Shown one piece after another: positions 13,601 to 25,254 of a stretch of DNA of 64,000 nt; the stretch's first letter is position 1, and each line of letters starts with the position of its first letter. The stretch is from Combretum micranthum (taxonomy: Eukaryota; Streptophyta; Magnoliopsida; Myrtales; Combretaceae): assembly GCA_024138025.1 (NCBI GenBank), contig JAMXBD010000065.1:1116001-1180000 (forward strand). Direction: 5' to 3'. The position numbers were made by a program, and so were the translations under genes. A model generated the notes under the pieces. The model made no database searches, was not told the DNA's origin, and worked only from the letters and a program-made list of their open reading frames with translations.

Positions 13601-15709
13601 ACATGTGGGGGTTTCTTTCTCCTTATACTAATCTGGACTTCATCAAGTTTATTAGAATGTGCATTTTGCTTATTCATGATAAATATATGAATGTAGTGAT
13701 TCTCTACCATATGAGTGGCAGGACCTCTGTTTTGAATGTTTTAGGAGGGTAGTTGCAATGCTCGGAGAAATTGGTCTACAATCTAACCTACTACTGTTGT
13801 TTTTGTTGTTATCTATACTATTAAAGCAAAAGCATATGCTTTGGTATCTTTAGTGTAAATATTTTGTAAATGTTTTTAATATAATGTTTTTAGCATATGG
13901 ACGTAAAATATTTTTGGTATCCTGAAATCAAAATTAAATAGGGTTTGAATAAAATTAAATAGGGTTGAATAGATATAGTTATAGTTATCTATACTAATAA
14001 AGCAAAACCACCATCTTTGGTGTCTTTAGTGTAAATATTTTTAGTGTAAATGTTTTTAATATAATGTTTTTAGTATATGGATATAAAATATTTTTTGTAT
14101 ACTTGAAATCATGAAAATTAAATGGAGTTTGAATATAATTAAATAAGAGTTGAATATATATAATTTTTTCCTTTTTTAGCATATGGGCATAAAATATATT
14201 TTGTATCCTTTAAATCATGAAATTAAATAGGGTTGCATAAAATTAAATAGAGGTTGAATAGACATAGTCTTTTTCTTTTTTAGCCTAAGTAAATATCTTT
14301 ATATACCGATCTAGTAGGTGTCGTTAGTGTAAATATTTTTAGTGTAAATGTTTTTGATATTGTAACATGGCTATTACCCAATATGGAGAAGTTAATTATG
14401 ATTTGTAATTAATTTCCTAATTTCTAGGACTAATTAAGGTTGTTTTCTTTCAAACTGTCAAAACAATATATCTATTTAATATATATATGTTGTGTGTGCG
14501 TCGTCTGCTTATTATTATTATTATTATTTTTAGCTTATTGAGTAGAAAATTAATTTCGTGGGCAGTGTTTCAGTTATTAGGATAGAAACATCTTTTTTAA
14601 AGATATTGCCTGATTTGCAATTGATTTAATGATTCTTTTGGGCAAATACGTTCCACTCTGGTTTTATCATTTTTATTATTGCTTTTCTTTACTAATGCAC
14701 TATATAAGATAGTTGCAGTTGACATTGTGTGCTTGACATAGATGCTGAAATATTAATCTAATGCCGTATTCATTCTCTTAGCTGAATTAAGTAATATCAC
14801 AATGGAATAACTATTGCCATTGTCTGCAATAAGTTTGTAATAACACCTAAATAATTGTTCTTTTCTTCAGTTGAGTAGATGAAATTACCGTTACTTTGTA
14901 AATGAACAAAGGAATAATATCACTTAAGCTTAATGTGTTCAAAATGTAAATGGACACAAAATAACTATTCCACAAGGAATAAATGGGGAATAAAAGAAAT
15001 TAGCTATTCTTCAAGTGAACATGACATAAAACTCATATGCATATTTGGGCACAGACAATAGAATGTTTTAGATCAAATCGACCAGACCTAAAAGGTTGAA
15101 TGCTATACAATTGTTGTTTTCACATCCTTTTGTGTTCTTGTCTTGTGAGATGAGATTATTCCACATATGATGGTTGCTAATGTGCATGCAACTCTACCTT
15201 TCTGGTATGATTGTTTTGTCTTCTCTAATGGAGAATTGACTGTGGTGGCGACTGTTTTTGTTATTATTGTTATTTTTATTTGGATAATTGATGTTTGCAT
15301 ACTCTAATATATTCTTGATGTGAGTCTTGCAAATATAATGCCAGCGTGCTCTCTTGTATGTAGAGTTTGATGTTTCTTGTATACCAAACATAGGGACGGT
15401 GATATAAGTGAAATGTTCCTTTCATGACATGTTGCAGGCATGCCAAATGTACATTAATTTGAACTGTCACCATGTTGATTGACCTTCCTAAAGCTCAATA
15501 ATTAGGAATATTAAATGATATTGCATTTCTATTATGATGCCTTTCATCAAGTGGAACATGATAAACTACCTTTGCTGGTACAGGGATTCCGGTATGTGGC
15601 TTCTGGTCCAATGGTCAGGTCATCTTACAAGGCAGGTGAATTCTACATCAAGTCAATGATAGAGGCTGACCGCACAGCCTCTTCTTCACAGGTACCCTTT
15701 GCTGGATGA
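10640..15709 (+). CDS. LIP1: Lipoyl synthase, mitochondrial (four exons)
   Basis: Lipoyl synthase (EC 2.8.1.8) is a radical-SAM enzyme that inserts two sulfurs into octanoyl groups on lipoate-dependent proteins such as pyruvate dehydrogenase E2 and glycine cleavage H protein. Exons are 10640-11085, 12153-12364, 13032-13411 and 15584-15709; all introns are GT-AG. They join in frame to 387 codons, close to the usual plant length of ~375. Residues 1-45 are Ser/Pro/Arg-rich with no acidic residue, as in a mitochondrial presequence. The auxiliary-cluster motif CX4CX5C is Cys113/118/124. The radical-SAM motif CX3CX2C is Cys144/148/151, split by intron 1 at Arg149 (AG|G). Val220 is split by intron 2 (G|TA). 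The RSSY motif whose serine ligates the auxiliary cluster is at 358-361 in exon 4. All catalytic features are intact. Intron 3 (2172 bp) carries a Helitron-like insertion. Mitochondrial rather than plastid form is inferred from the N terminus and remembered similarity. Confidence 0.94.
13812..14520 (+). mobile_element. Helitron-like non-autonomous element in LIP1 intron 3
   Basis: The insertion begins TCTATACTATTAAAG after an A, as expected of Helitrons, which start with TC and insert between A and T. A second near-identical start, TCTATACTAATAAAG, occurs at 13988, so the 5' part is duplicated in tandem (about 176 bp). The body repeats 'ttagtgtaaatatttttagt', 'gcatatgg..ataaaatatttt' and 'aaattaaatagggttgaata'. 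It ends near the shared 'gtgtgcgtcgt' and 'gcttattatt' at 14496-14520. The same sequence recurs inverted at 44.69-45.41 kb, including the 'taattaatttcctaatttct' section. No coding capacity. I could not place a CTRR hairpin 3' end with confidence, so the class is tentative. Confidence 0.55.
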
Positions 15710-16330
15710 AATCGAGACCAATCTCCAATTCTTAAGACATGCCACCAGAAGATGGTTGGTCCCTGTATTATTTCCTGGATCGATAACATCACATGTCAGG
15801 TCTATGTGGCCCCTCGAATGCAAAACATGATTAGCCAAGATTTCATTTATTAAATTTTTTAGTGATCCCTGAGCTGATTTTGAGTTGTATATAATGTTGC
15901 TCGTAATAATACATGCATGGCCTTGTATCATTTTGATTATTGTTCAATAATATTGGCTAAACATGTAATTTCTGGGATAACCCATGTTCAAGCAGGTGGA
16001 AAGTTTTCCTAATGTCTTTAAAGCACTCTAATTCTTGTATCTGTAAAGGGCCCAATGGTGTAGAGCCATTGTCCAGCCTAAATCATGGGAACGTGGTGGT
16101 GTTATTATCATCATTGGCTTCTTGTACTTAAATTCACAAATGGGAGAATTTGCCGGTTGCCAGGCTGTTTGCAGATTTTGGAGGGCCTTCTTTCCAACCA
16201 CCGACACATTGTGCACGTACTTCCCGTAGATGTAATTTGTCTACCAACCATGGTTCCATCCTATCGTTGTCTTGGCATTCTGAAAAAGGGCGGATCCAAC
16301 GTTATAAAATGAGACAATAAAGCGGAAAAG
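15710..16330 (+). other. Probable LIP1 3' UTR / downstream transcribed region
   Basis: Base composition here is less AT-rich than the intergenic DNA further on, and an AATAAA lies at 16316-16321, consistent with a 3' UTR. A donor-like CAG|GTACCC occurs within exon 4 at about 15691-15692, so a transcript spliced to a downstream 3' exon is possible. With the unspliced reading the protein simply ends VPFAG at 15709. No recognisable protein is encoded here on either strand. Confidence 0.35.
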
Positions 16331-19300
16331 TGGGGGCATCGGAAAGTTTTGGATTTAAGAGTATGACTTTTGCAAATTTCTTTTTTGTAAAGTGATGTGA
16401 TGGATTATATTAAGCGCAAACATAATCTTTACTTTGTCGGGTTTCTAAAGAATTTGAAGGAAAGCTTTGAAATTTTTGTAACGTCCCGTAGGGATTCAGA
16501 AAGCTTCATTTGAAAAGGAAAGAAAGCTTTCATTTTTTAGGGTAAAAAACCCACAATTGTTTTTATAAACTTATTTGTAGCTACTGATTCTACGGGGGAT
16601 TTATTTACTCTCTACATAGAGACGGACGCAAACTCAAATGGGCTAGATTTACTGTGTCCTAAGATTTTAGTGTAGAATGTGTATTAATTTTTCACTTTTT
16701 ATTATAACATATATTAATTCATATTTATCTATCTAATTTATCAAAAAAAAAATTTAATGTTATACAACTTATAATTTTTGTTTTCAACAAATGTAGATTA
16801 AAAAAGAAATGCCAAATATGGTATTTAAATTTTACACGAAAATTCAAATTAGTATTTAAACTTTAAAATGGTCAATTTAATATGCAACTAAATTTTTTAT
16901 AATTATTTTTACTATCTCTAACAAAATTTGCTTTGTTCGTAAATATAGCAAATATAATTCATCAATGAATTTTTATTGATATTCATAGCACTGTATGCAG
17001 TAAGGGAAATATATCACCTAGCACAATCTAGCTTGTATTAGTAGCATTAGTAGGTACGTATACACAATTTCGAAATGATTTCGACATTCTATGTGTCTTT
17101 CCAATTTCATGTTTATTAAAAACCACACAGTAGCCACAGAAGGTACCAATGATACCGGAATTTTATAAACAAACTTGTCCACAATTTACCAAGGTTTGGA
17201 ATCGAAGATGTCGACTGAAATTACAGGAAACGAAAGAAATGAAATGATTGGTTGTATTTTGTAATATTAATTGGGGTGGAAATGGAGTGATTTCAATGGA
17301 GGTTAAAAGAAAGTTGGGCTTTTTTTTTCCCCCCTTTTCCAATTTTAGGATGAAATCAGGGTAAGCAGGTTAAACTATTTAAAATGACCACAATATCCCT
17401 AGAAATATAGATAAAATTAAAAAGCATTAGATATTTTAATCTATTTACAATAAAGTTTCATCTCATTTCCTTCCATTTCCATCTTAATATTCCAAACAAA
17501 GAAAATAATTTTTCTTCTCTTTCATCGATTTTCCTTTCTTTTCTTTTTCGCTTATTTCTATTTTCATTGGAGTGCCAAACAGAGTTTTAAGTTCAAACAT
17601 ATGTATATGGTGTTGCTTATCTTGTAGTTGGAGGTAGGGCCGAATCCACTCCATGATATTTGAAGCCACATGGAGCCTAAACCATATAAATTCTTAGGCT
17701 TTAGGAACGATAAGATACCCTCCTTTTTTGTTTTTGTTTTTTTATTTTTCCTTATTTCCATTTTTAACTTTAACGTTAAAATCATTAGTCATCTTTATCT
17801 GAAATCATAATAATCAAATAAATAAGTTTAATCCTATTTTTGAAGATAAGCTGTTACAAACATATATAATAAAATTTGAATAAAAAACATAAAATAAGTA
17901 AATCTAACAAAGATAAATCATGATATCGGCTTGAATTGGTGCTTTGGATAATAGTGGACTATTTAGTCAAAGTGTTAGTTAGATATTAAATTTTCATCAT
18001 ATTATTATTTTTAAATTATTACATGTAATAATAATATGGTATAGGTTAGGTTTTGTAATATATTGCATATATTGAAAAATTATAGGGGTGTTAGAATTTG
18101 AAACTAGAAATCTAAAAGGTGTAAGTAGCAAGCAAATTCCAGAATAGACAAGAGGACCAACCTCATTTCCACCAAAAGAAAAGAGGACCAACCTCATGCT
18201 CATCCTGTGGCAATAGCTTTCATGAATTTACAATTGGAACCCCTCTTGTAATACTTGCTCTTGAATGCACCCTATGATGGGTTGCAACAGTTCTAGCTTT
18301 CACCCTTAAGGTGTAGACTTATTGGCATTAACCACAGAAGAGGGATATTGTAATGACTATTCCACTCTATTTATGTCATGTAGATGTAGGTGTGGCTCAT
18401 TGGGTCAATTTTTCCTTCAAGCAAAATCAAACCATAAGAAGTAATTTGGTATTTCAAAACTTTCAATCATTGCATTATCTGATTTATGAATTTTTTTCAA
18501 CCATTAAATTTCATTTTGTGTTGGTTTATTTTATAGATTTAACTATATTATAGCTTATAAGAAAATAAAATTATAGCGTGAAGTCAATACTCATTGAATA
18601 TTCATGCCATTAAGAAATTCCACGTCTATTAACGATAAATCTAATTCAACTTTTATAACTAATTTATATATTTTATTCATTAAAGTTAAACATCTACACA
18701 TTTCAATAAATGTAAACTAAACTTCTTTTAAATACTATGTTATAACAATTTTTTTTTTTGAGTTATAAGTAAAATCTTATCATGTTTCTTTACTTAATAT
18801 TATAAATATAGTGTGTATACACAATATTTTATCAGTTAACAAAAATATTTAGTTTGAACAAAAATATAATGGTGAATGAAAAATGGATTTTTTTTTTCCA
18901 AATAATGATAAATAGTGAACATATATATATATACGTATATATTTTAAATAATATCATGAGAGAGAAACTTTATTTCTAAGTTTTAAAAATTATTTTTACC
19001 AAATAACATGGATTTTTTTTTGTGTGTTAGTTTTGCAAGGGAAAAAAATGACATGGGTTTTTTTGACTTTATGTTTAAGGGCCTGCATTTGCACAATTTT
19101 GCAAAAGAGAGTTTTTTTTTATCTTGTATTTCAGAGTTTGTATTATTTAAATGCATTTTACGTCTTCATCCATGCTATATCCAATCCCATTAATAGTATA
19201 TGAGTGAAGCCTTAAAATGCATGTAAATTATAAATATAGATCCTAAAACTTATGGTTAAAAGATCGTAGATGCAAGATTCTTCCTAAGGTAGTCATGCAC

Positions 19301-19944
19301 GTGTTACATGGATCTTGTGCCTTACTTGTGACCTCAGAGTGTTGATAAGGAGATGACACTTGACGATGGGATGACTTAAAGAGAGTGACAGAGAGGAAGA
19401 GAAGACAGTCTTGGTGTCTTAAATGCACGAGTGATAAGTAAGAGCACTTGAGTAGATCTTGTGTTGTTGTGTATCAACCTTACATTTCTTAAGTAATTGT
19501 AGTAGAAACACACTTGAGTAGATCGAGTATTTATAAGCACTTGACATGAATGACAATCATCTGATTATCTTAGTGATTGATAGATGAGATGGAGTAAAAA
19601 CTCGTGTCATGCTTATCATGAATGAGCTTACCATGGGCCAAGGCCAGTGGCCAATAGCCATTCTCCTATTTGCATAAGTTCGTGTAAGAGAGATTGGATG
19701 CAATAAACCAATTTAACAATTTCTACTCTAAGCTCACTAAGTCAAATCTCTCTAAGTCACCCCTATAACTGAATTAGACTTCCGGGCTCTATCACTCGAA
19801 CCAAGAGTCAAACCTAAATAGATAGTATATATATTTTAAGCCCATTACGAATATCAAACCGTTTTTAAAAAGCCGTACAAATATAGGCACTGCTTGAATT
19901 TTTCCCAATTGTTAAGAGGCTAACATTATGTTTGATTGTCTTTA
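16331..19944. other. Intergenic AT-rich DNA with decayed inverted-repeat elements; no gene seen
   Basis: About 16803-16960 is one arm of the MITE family found complete at 31.49-31.85 kb; the other arm is missing. At 17170-17596, 'ttgtaatattaattgggg' and a purine-rich stretch on the left resemble the inverted right side ending 'gccaaacagagt', suggesting a worn foldback element. The rest is low-complexity or unrecognised. No frame has a recognisable protein. Confidence 0.5.
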
Positions 19945-19953
19945 TATAGTTTA

Positions 19954-20269
19954 GGGAAAAATTACGTAGAAATGTCATAACGTTTGAGGTAAATTCATTT
20001 AAGGTTACAACATTTCTTGTAGTTTATTTGAGGTTACAATGTTCAAGGAAGTAGATCAATTGAAATTACTATCGACATGTGTCACAATGTGGCAGATTTT
20101 TGACTTTTAGTTAAATTTTTCTCCTATTGACACGTATCAATAATGATTTTAATAGACACTTCAATTAACTTGATTCTCTAAATATTGTGATTTCAAATGA
20201 ATCACTTGAAAAATTATGACCTAAATAAACTTATCCTAAACATTATGACCTTCCATTATAATTTATCCT
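19954..20269. mobile_element. Foldback Mutator-type MITE with perfect 9-bp target duplication
   Basis: The 316-bp element begins GGGAAAAATTA and ends as the inverse of AGGATAAATTA. The two arms are related along most of their length: left 'atgtcataacgtttgagg' against the inverted right 'ggtcataatgtttaggat', and both contain a 'gacatgtgtcac' or 'gacacgtatca' segment. TATAGTTTA flanks it perfectly on both sides (19945-19953 and 20270-20278). A 9-bp duplication is characteristic of the Mutator superfamily. There is no coding capacity. Confidence 0.8.
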
Positions 20270-20278
20270 TATAGTTTA

Positions 20279-21029
20279 TAGTAATGAAGTAAGTTGATTA
20301 CAATTCTATTAATAGGACAAATCTTTTTCTTCCACTTTATCTTAATCGGAATATATATATATATTTATTGTTGTTCATGTAGCTATATTAAAAATCTGAA
20401 TGTACGAATTTATTGCTGTGTTTAAGAGAGAAAAACTATGTTTTGGGAATTCGAGGATCATAATACAGAGCTTATTACATAATTATCCCTTAGTATAATA
20501 GTGAAGGTCAAATTAAGCTTTAAATTATTCTAAGGAATAACCGAAAGGCTATCACCATCAGCTCTTCAGCTAATTTAAAATTTGGAGGAGCCACTGGAAA
20601 ATAATATAAAATAAAAAAAGAAACCATTTGGACGAGCCAGGCCTGGTGATGATTGTATTTACATCTTTATTTATTATAATAGCATATCAATCGTAAAGGT
20701 CATGTTTGCTGGCTGTCTGAATTTTATCACATTATAAAATTTATTTAAAATTAAAAGCGATAGACTTTTTAAGTTTATTCATAATATCCACCTGAATTAG
20801 TTAATTGCTAATATAACTAAAATTTAAGTAGCTAATTGTAAAATTTAGTATAATTAGTTATAAAAATAAACAAAATTTAAATAGTAAATTAAGACTTTTG
20901 AAAATAAGATAATTAATTATATACATATCAACAAAATTTAGGTACCAAAAAAACTTGCCTACTAATTTTTTTTTTAATTTCCCTAAATACAAATAGTATG
21001 ATTTTTAATTACAAAAGTAACTAATACTA
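20279..21029. other. AT-rich intergenic DNA; no gene seen
   Basis: The stretch includes a short TA microsatellite near 20350-20365 and scattered low-complexity tracts. I recognise no gene or named repeat. Confidence 0.5.
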
Positions 21030-21320
21030 AATCGTATGTTTACCATACGACTTATACTCTTACTAAATAGTCACATTTTAAAGATGTGATTTAGTAAAAG
21101 TTATACAATGCTAAATCACATCTTAGAAATACGATTCATCTATTTTTTTAATGAATCACATCTTAATAGATTGATTTACTAATATACTCTTTTAGTTGTG
21201 TAGTGAGTAAGTGAATCACATTAGCTAAAAGTGATTCATGCATTATCACATGAGTTGTATCTTATATATGCGTTAGTGAATCGCATTTGCTAAAAGCGAT
21301 TCATGTATTAACACGAGAGT
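21030..21320. repeat. Cluster of short perfect hairpins with a tandem 65-bp duplication
   Basis: Five or more inverted repeats lie side by side. CGTATG/CATACG pair at 21033-21049. GATGTGATTTAG at 21083-21094 pairs over 12 bp with 21111-21122. GATTCAT/ATGAATC pair at 21133-21157. TGAATCAC at 21212-21219 pairs with 21231-21238. TGAATCGC at 21277-21284 pairs with 21296-21303. The last two sit in a tandem duplication of ~65 bp, have equal 11-nt loops (attagctaaaa and atttgctaaaa), and differ by a matched change on both stem arms (CAC/GTG against CGC/GCG). Origin is unknown; a decayed transposon is possible. Confidence 0.75.
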
Positions 21321-21604
21321 CACATTTTATAATGCAACTTATGTGTTAATAATAGAATCAAGTCTTACCGACATGATTTTGTTTCAACATTTTAATTTAA
21401 AATTTATATAATTTATAGTTATGTGATTTTTTTATCTAAATGGTGTTAAACTAATTATTTCTACATATGATTTTGATGAGAACAAAAGTTATGTAAACCA
21501 TATAGTAAATGCAATTTATTTGTTTAGCACTAATAGATCATAAAAAGAATATATTGTCTTTAAAGTTAAAGGAATCTATGTATGTGTGTTTTGAATTTGT
21601 GCTT

Positions 21605-22180
21605 GTAGGGTTTGCACAGGCGATCCAGTATAAAACAAGATACCCACAACCTTTATCAGGGTCTTTATACATGACGTATTTTGCACAACTAAAAGCACAA
21701 TTTGTTCACCCAAAGGCGCACATGTTGGATCGGAGAGCATGTGGAGCGAAAATAGCCATTATGTAGACATTATCTCCAACGAATGTTTGACTTTTTAAAG
21801 GCCTATAAATATATGCTTTTTGGTAGATTCAAACAAGATTGCAAGCAAAAGCCTTAGATCATCTCATAACTCTTGTTCTCTTGTCCATTATTTTGTAAAA
21901 TTTGTAAAGAGAGAAAAATCAAATTAGTACTCTGACCTTATATCTGCTATTTATAAAAGAGCACTATAAAAAGGAGGATATTATTTATTTCTTGAGTATT
22001 GTAATTTGTGTATAGCTCTATATTGAGCTTTCGTATTTATGATTAATAAAGTATGTGAAGTTTTCGATTGGAAGCGGTTTGTGTGATCGTGGATATTAGG
22101 AAGTAGACTGAACTCGACATTATATTTGGACTTGAATCTTCTTTCTATATCTCTTTTATATTCCTTTTATTCAATATTAT
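21605..22180 (+). mobile_element. LTR-like remnant (copia-type LTR 3' half)
   Basis: A TATA-like 'gcctataaatatatgc' near 21798 is followed by 'ttcaaacaagattgcaagc', a further T-rich stretch, an AATAAA-type 'gattaataaagt' near 22040, and 'gactgaactcgac' near 22107. From memory this order resembles the promoter-to-R/U5 part of plant copia LTRs. I find no partner LTR, primer site or coding remnant nearby, so it would be a solo or truncated LTR. The assignment is tentative. Confidence 0.3.
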
Positions 22181-24659
22181 TGCTATATTTGTGGTCATTA
22201 AAGATTAATTTGATTTATTGCATAAAAAAATTCATTATTGGCTATTTTAGATCAAATACTCAATTTACCGCTCTTAGGTATTGTCTAGTACATTTTCAAA
22301 TGGATGGATAATTATGCAATTTTCTACTCATTTTGGTATCATTCTAGATTATTTTGGTATCATTTTTCTATGTTTTTAAAGTGATATTTGTTAAGAAATT
22401 AATACTGATGAAATATTGATAATTTTACTTATAAATTAATTAAATAGAATCGATACTAAACCACTATAAATATAATATATATAAATTATAAATTTAATTC
22501 AATACAAATATGGCACTAATAAAAATCTAACACAACAAACAAAGAGGCTAATTAATCTAACACAAGTGAAATGGCCAAAAAAAAAAAAACTAACACCACT
22601 GAAAGTGAATGGTTATCAAGTCAACTATATATATTCTGGCACGTAAAACTATAAATTTTCTGATGGGTCCGTACTCACCACCTAGGACTGATCACAGATG
22701 TGCCTACTGTTATAGGCATTTATAGAAAACATAACTAAAGCTGGTAAGCGTGACTGACTCAATCCCATGCCGTGTCCAAGCGTCTGTTTCTTTCGTCGGT
22801 GTATAAATAATAAAAAATAGATATAAATTAAAAATAAATATTTTTACTCATATTAAAACTAAACAGATGAAATATAAATTAAATATAAATAAAATCCAAA
22901 GAAAACGCAGAAAATTCAAACAGACCCTAAAACAGTTGATGCCAAAATTTTTATTCACGCAAAAATATTTTCACGTTTACTAGGATGCTAAGAGAACTGA
23001 AACACGGGCCCACAGCTATATTGTATGGGAGTTATTTAGTAATCACAATAGAGAAATAAACTTTTTTATATAAGAATATTTATAATTATTTGTAAAATTT
23101 TTAAACGTGTTATTGAATATCTTAAAGTTTTATTATCATCAATTAAAGTTTACACATATTTTTTTGGAAATAAGCATAATAAAAATTCTTCCCATATAAA
23201 TAATATGAGGAAAATGATCATATTTATATTCTTAGTCTTAGGGGCTCTCATTAGCAAAATAGATAATGCCTTCTTTTTTACTTATAATAAACACTGCTAA
23301 AAGAGATGTATTTGTTTCATGAAATTGTTTTCTAAAACTTTTTTTTTTCTAACATTTTTTTACTTTTAAGGTTTTATGATAATCTTAATAATAATCTCAA
23401 ACGAATGCATTACTTACACAATATAAATTTACAAATGACAAAAGATTTCATCGACAAGTTATTGTAATTAATTCTTTGATTACAACTCTGTAAAGGAAAA
23501 AGTATTTAAAAAATGATCAAACAAACGTATGAAAAGAAATGCCATTATTGGGAAAAAGAAAAGGAACGCCATTAACGTTTTCTTCTTTATATTTAAGTTT
23601 TTTTTTTCAACTCTTTAATTTTTTTTCCATTAATTTTTCAAAAGAATGCTTTCATCAAGCTCGTTTAATACCCATACTCGCTTGAACTCCTAACTGCCTC
23701 GTAATGATTTTTAAGTAAAATGATATAATTAAAATAGTAGAGATTAGAAAAAAGTAAAAAGCTGCAAAACTGTTTTCGAACCTGAAGAATACGACACACC
23801 TTGCCTGAATTAAAGTAAAGTAAGATCAGATAAATATCGGGGAATTGAATTATTTTCCCTACTTGGTCAGAGGGAAAATTAGAAAAGAAAGGAATTTGGG
23901 TGGAATCAATTCTGTCGGTTCACCAAAATTTAATCTCCCATAATGGAGAGAAAGTGGACAAACACCATTTAAAAATGATTCAGTTTTCCAATTTATCTAT
24001 GTTAGCTGAATATATATTTTTTTTAATACTTTAGTAATTTGATATGCTATTTATTTTTCCCTTATTAATAATTAGTTTTCATTCCTTTTTCCCCTCTTTT
24101 CTTTCTTTTAATTTCCTTCCTTTTTTTCCTTTTTCTTTTTCAAATAAATGGTATAGTTGACTTAGTGGTGGTGGTGATCTATTAAGCAGATAAAAAATTT
24201 CATCTTGATATCTAATTTTATAAGTATAAATAATGTTTTTGTTAAATTAATTATTATAGATTAATTCTAAACTGAAGTATCGGGTGGTAGTTCTTGACCT
24301 ATTATTTTTCATAATACTTTTTTATTAAAACTATGCCACATAAATATGAGACCATTTGTGGTCTTATGATGCTGCTATGGACTTATGGTATCGTATTGTT
24401 ATTTAGTGTAGAATTACTTTTTCTTTTTTTTTTTTTTTTCATAAACTAATATTGTATTTTGTATTTTATTAAAATAAAAAACATTTAATAGAAAAGTTCT
24501 TTCCATAAGGCTTGAGAAATGTAAAGGACTCAAGCTAAATGAAATTCGTATAGAAAGAGTAAACGTAAAAGATTTAATTTAATTTTATCATTTTTTCATA
24601 AAAATCTATAATACTGTAGCAGTTACAATAATAACAATTACATCGTATTCATATCAATA
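22181..24659. other. Intergenic AT-rich DNA with MITE fragments; no gene seen
   Basis: Bases 22794-22927 resemble the MITE family complete at 24660, 32637 and 33756, ending 'ttcaaacagaccct'. Bases 22380-22500 carry a weaker fragment of the same type. Poly-T tracts lie near 23340, 23600 and 24422-24440. No recognisable protein. Confidence 0.45.
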
Positions 24660-24873
24660 AAAGGTCTGTTTATTTAGCTTTTTTAAATAGTATAATTTTT
24701 TTAAATAAATTATTTACTAAAAAATAAATATAAATAAAAAATTGATAGATTCTCATAAAAATATCAAATAGATTAAATATAAATAAAATATAAATACAAA
24801 TCAAATATATTTACACGTGTTATTTTAATATATAAATACAAATACAAATAAACACCTACCATCTAAACAAATC
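24660..24873 (+). mobile_element. MITE family A, copy 1 (upstream of the MGCC gene)
   Basis: The element starts AAGGTCTGTTTATTTAGC and ends near 'catctaaacaaatcc', an imperfect terminal inverted repeat. Its interior ('aaaaataaatataaat', 'agattctcataaaaatatca', 'atacaaatcaaatatattta') aligns with copies at 32637-32844 (inverted) and 33756-33988. There is no coding capacity. It ends about 380 bp before the MGCC start codon. Superfamily is uncertain because I could not define a target duplication. Confidence 0.6.
24813..24820. promoter_or_regulatory. Palindromic G-box/ABRE ACACGTGT inside a MITE
   Basis: ACACGTGT is a perfect palindrome with a CACGTG core, about 435 bp upstream of the MGCC start codon. 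The same position in the related copy at 33.8-34.0 kb reads 'acacatat', so the core is specific to the copy next to the gene. A regulatory role is inferred only. Confidence 0.35.
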
Positions 24874-24959
24874 CAAAACGAGTACATCTTTTCCAACTCT
24901 AATCATCCTTTAATTTTTTTTTAAAGGTACGGTTCTCTTACATTACTTGACCCTTCTTT

Positions 24960-25254
24960 TTAAAATTTTTTCTCTTCACAAGTGTACACAGTATCAAATC
25001 CAAAGTGCTTACACAAAACACACACCCCTCCATTTTTCCATGAAAACACCACTCCTCCCTCTCCCAGCTCTCAAAATCTCCAGTACTCCACTCTGACACT
25101 CATCGCATCAGACAAGACATCCACTTTAAAGTTAAATCCTCTTAACCGCGCCACACACAACACACACATTCTTCTTCTGTCTCTCTTCACCCTGTAACAC
25201 AACGCACACACCACGAACACAGACGCCAACTCGAATTATCCTTCTCCACTCCGA
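24960..25254 (+). promoter_or_regulatory. Probable 5' leader of the MGCC gene, CA/CT-rich
   Basis: Composition switches abruptly from AT-rich to C/A/T-rich and pyrimidine-rich with many 'cacac' and 'ctctc' runs, typical of plant promoter-proximal or leader sequence. If transcribed it contains an ATG at 25040 opening a short upstream ORF of about 18 codons that ends before the main start codon at 25255. The transcription start is not determinable. Confidence 0.4.

Noticed and set aside
13450..13752. Frames within LIP1 intron 3
   Set aside because: They lie between well-defined splice sites and match no protein.
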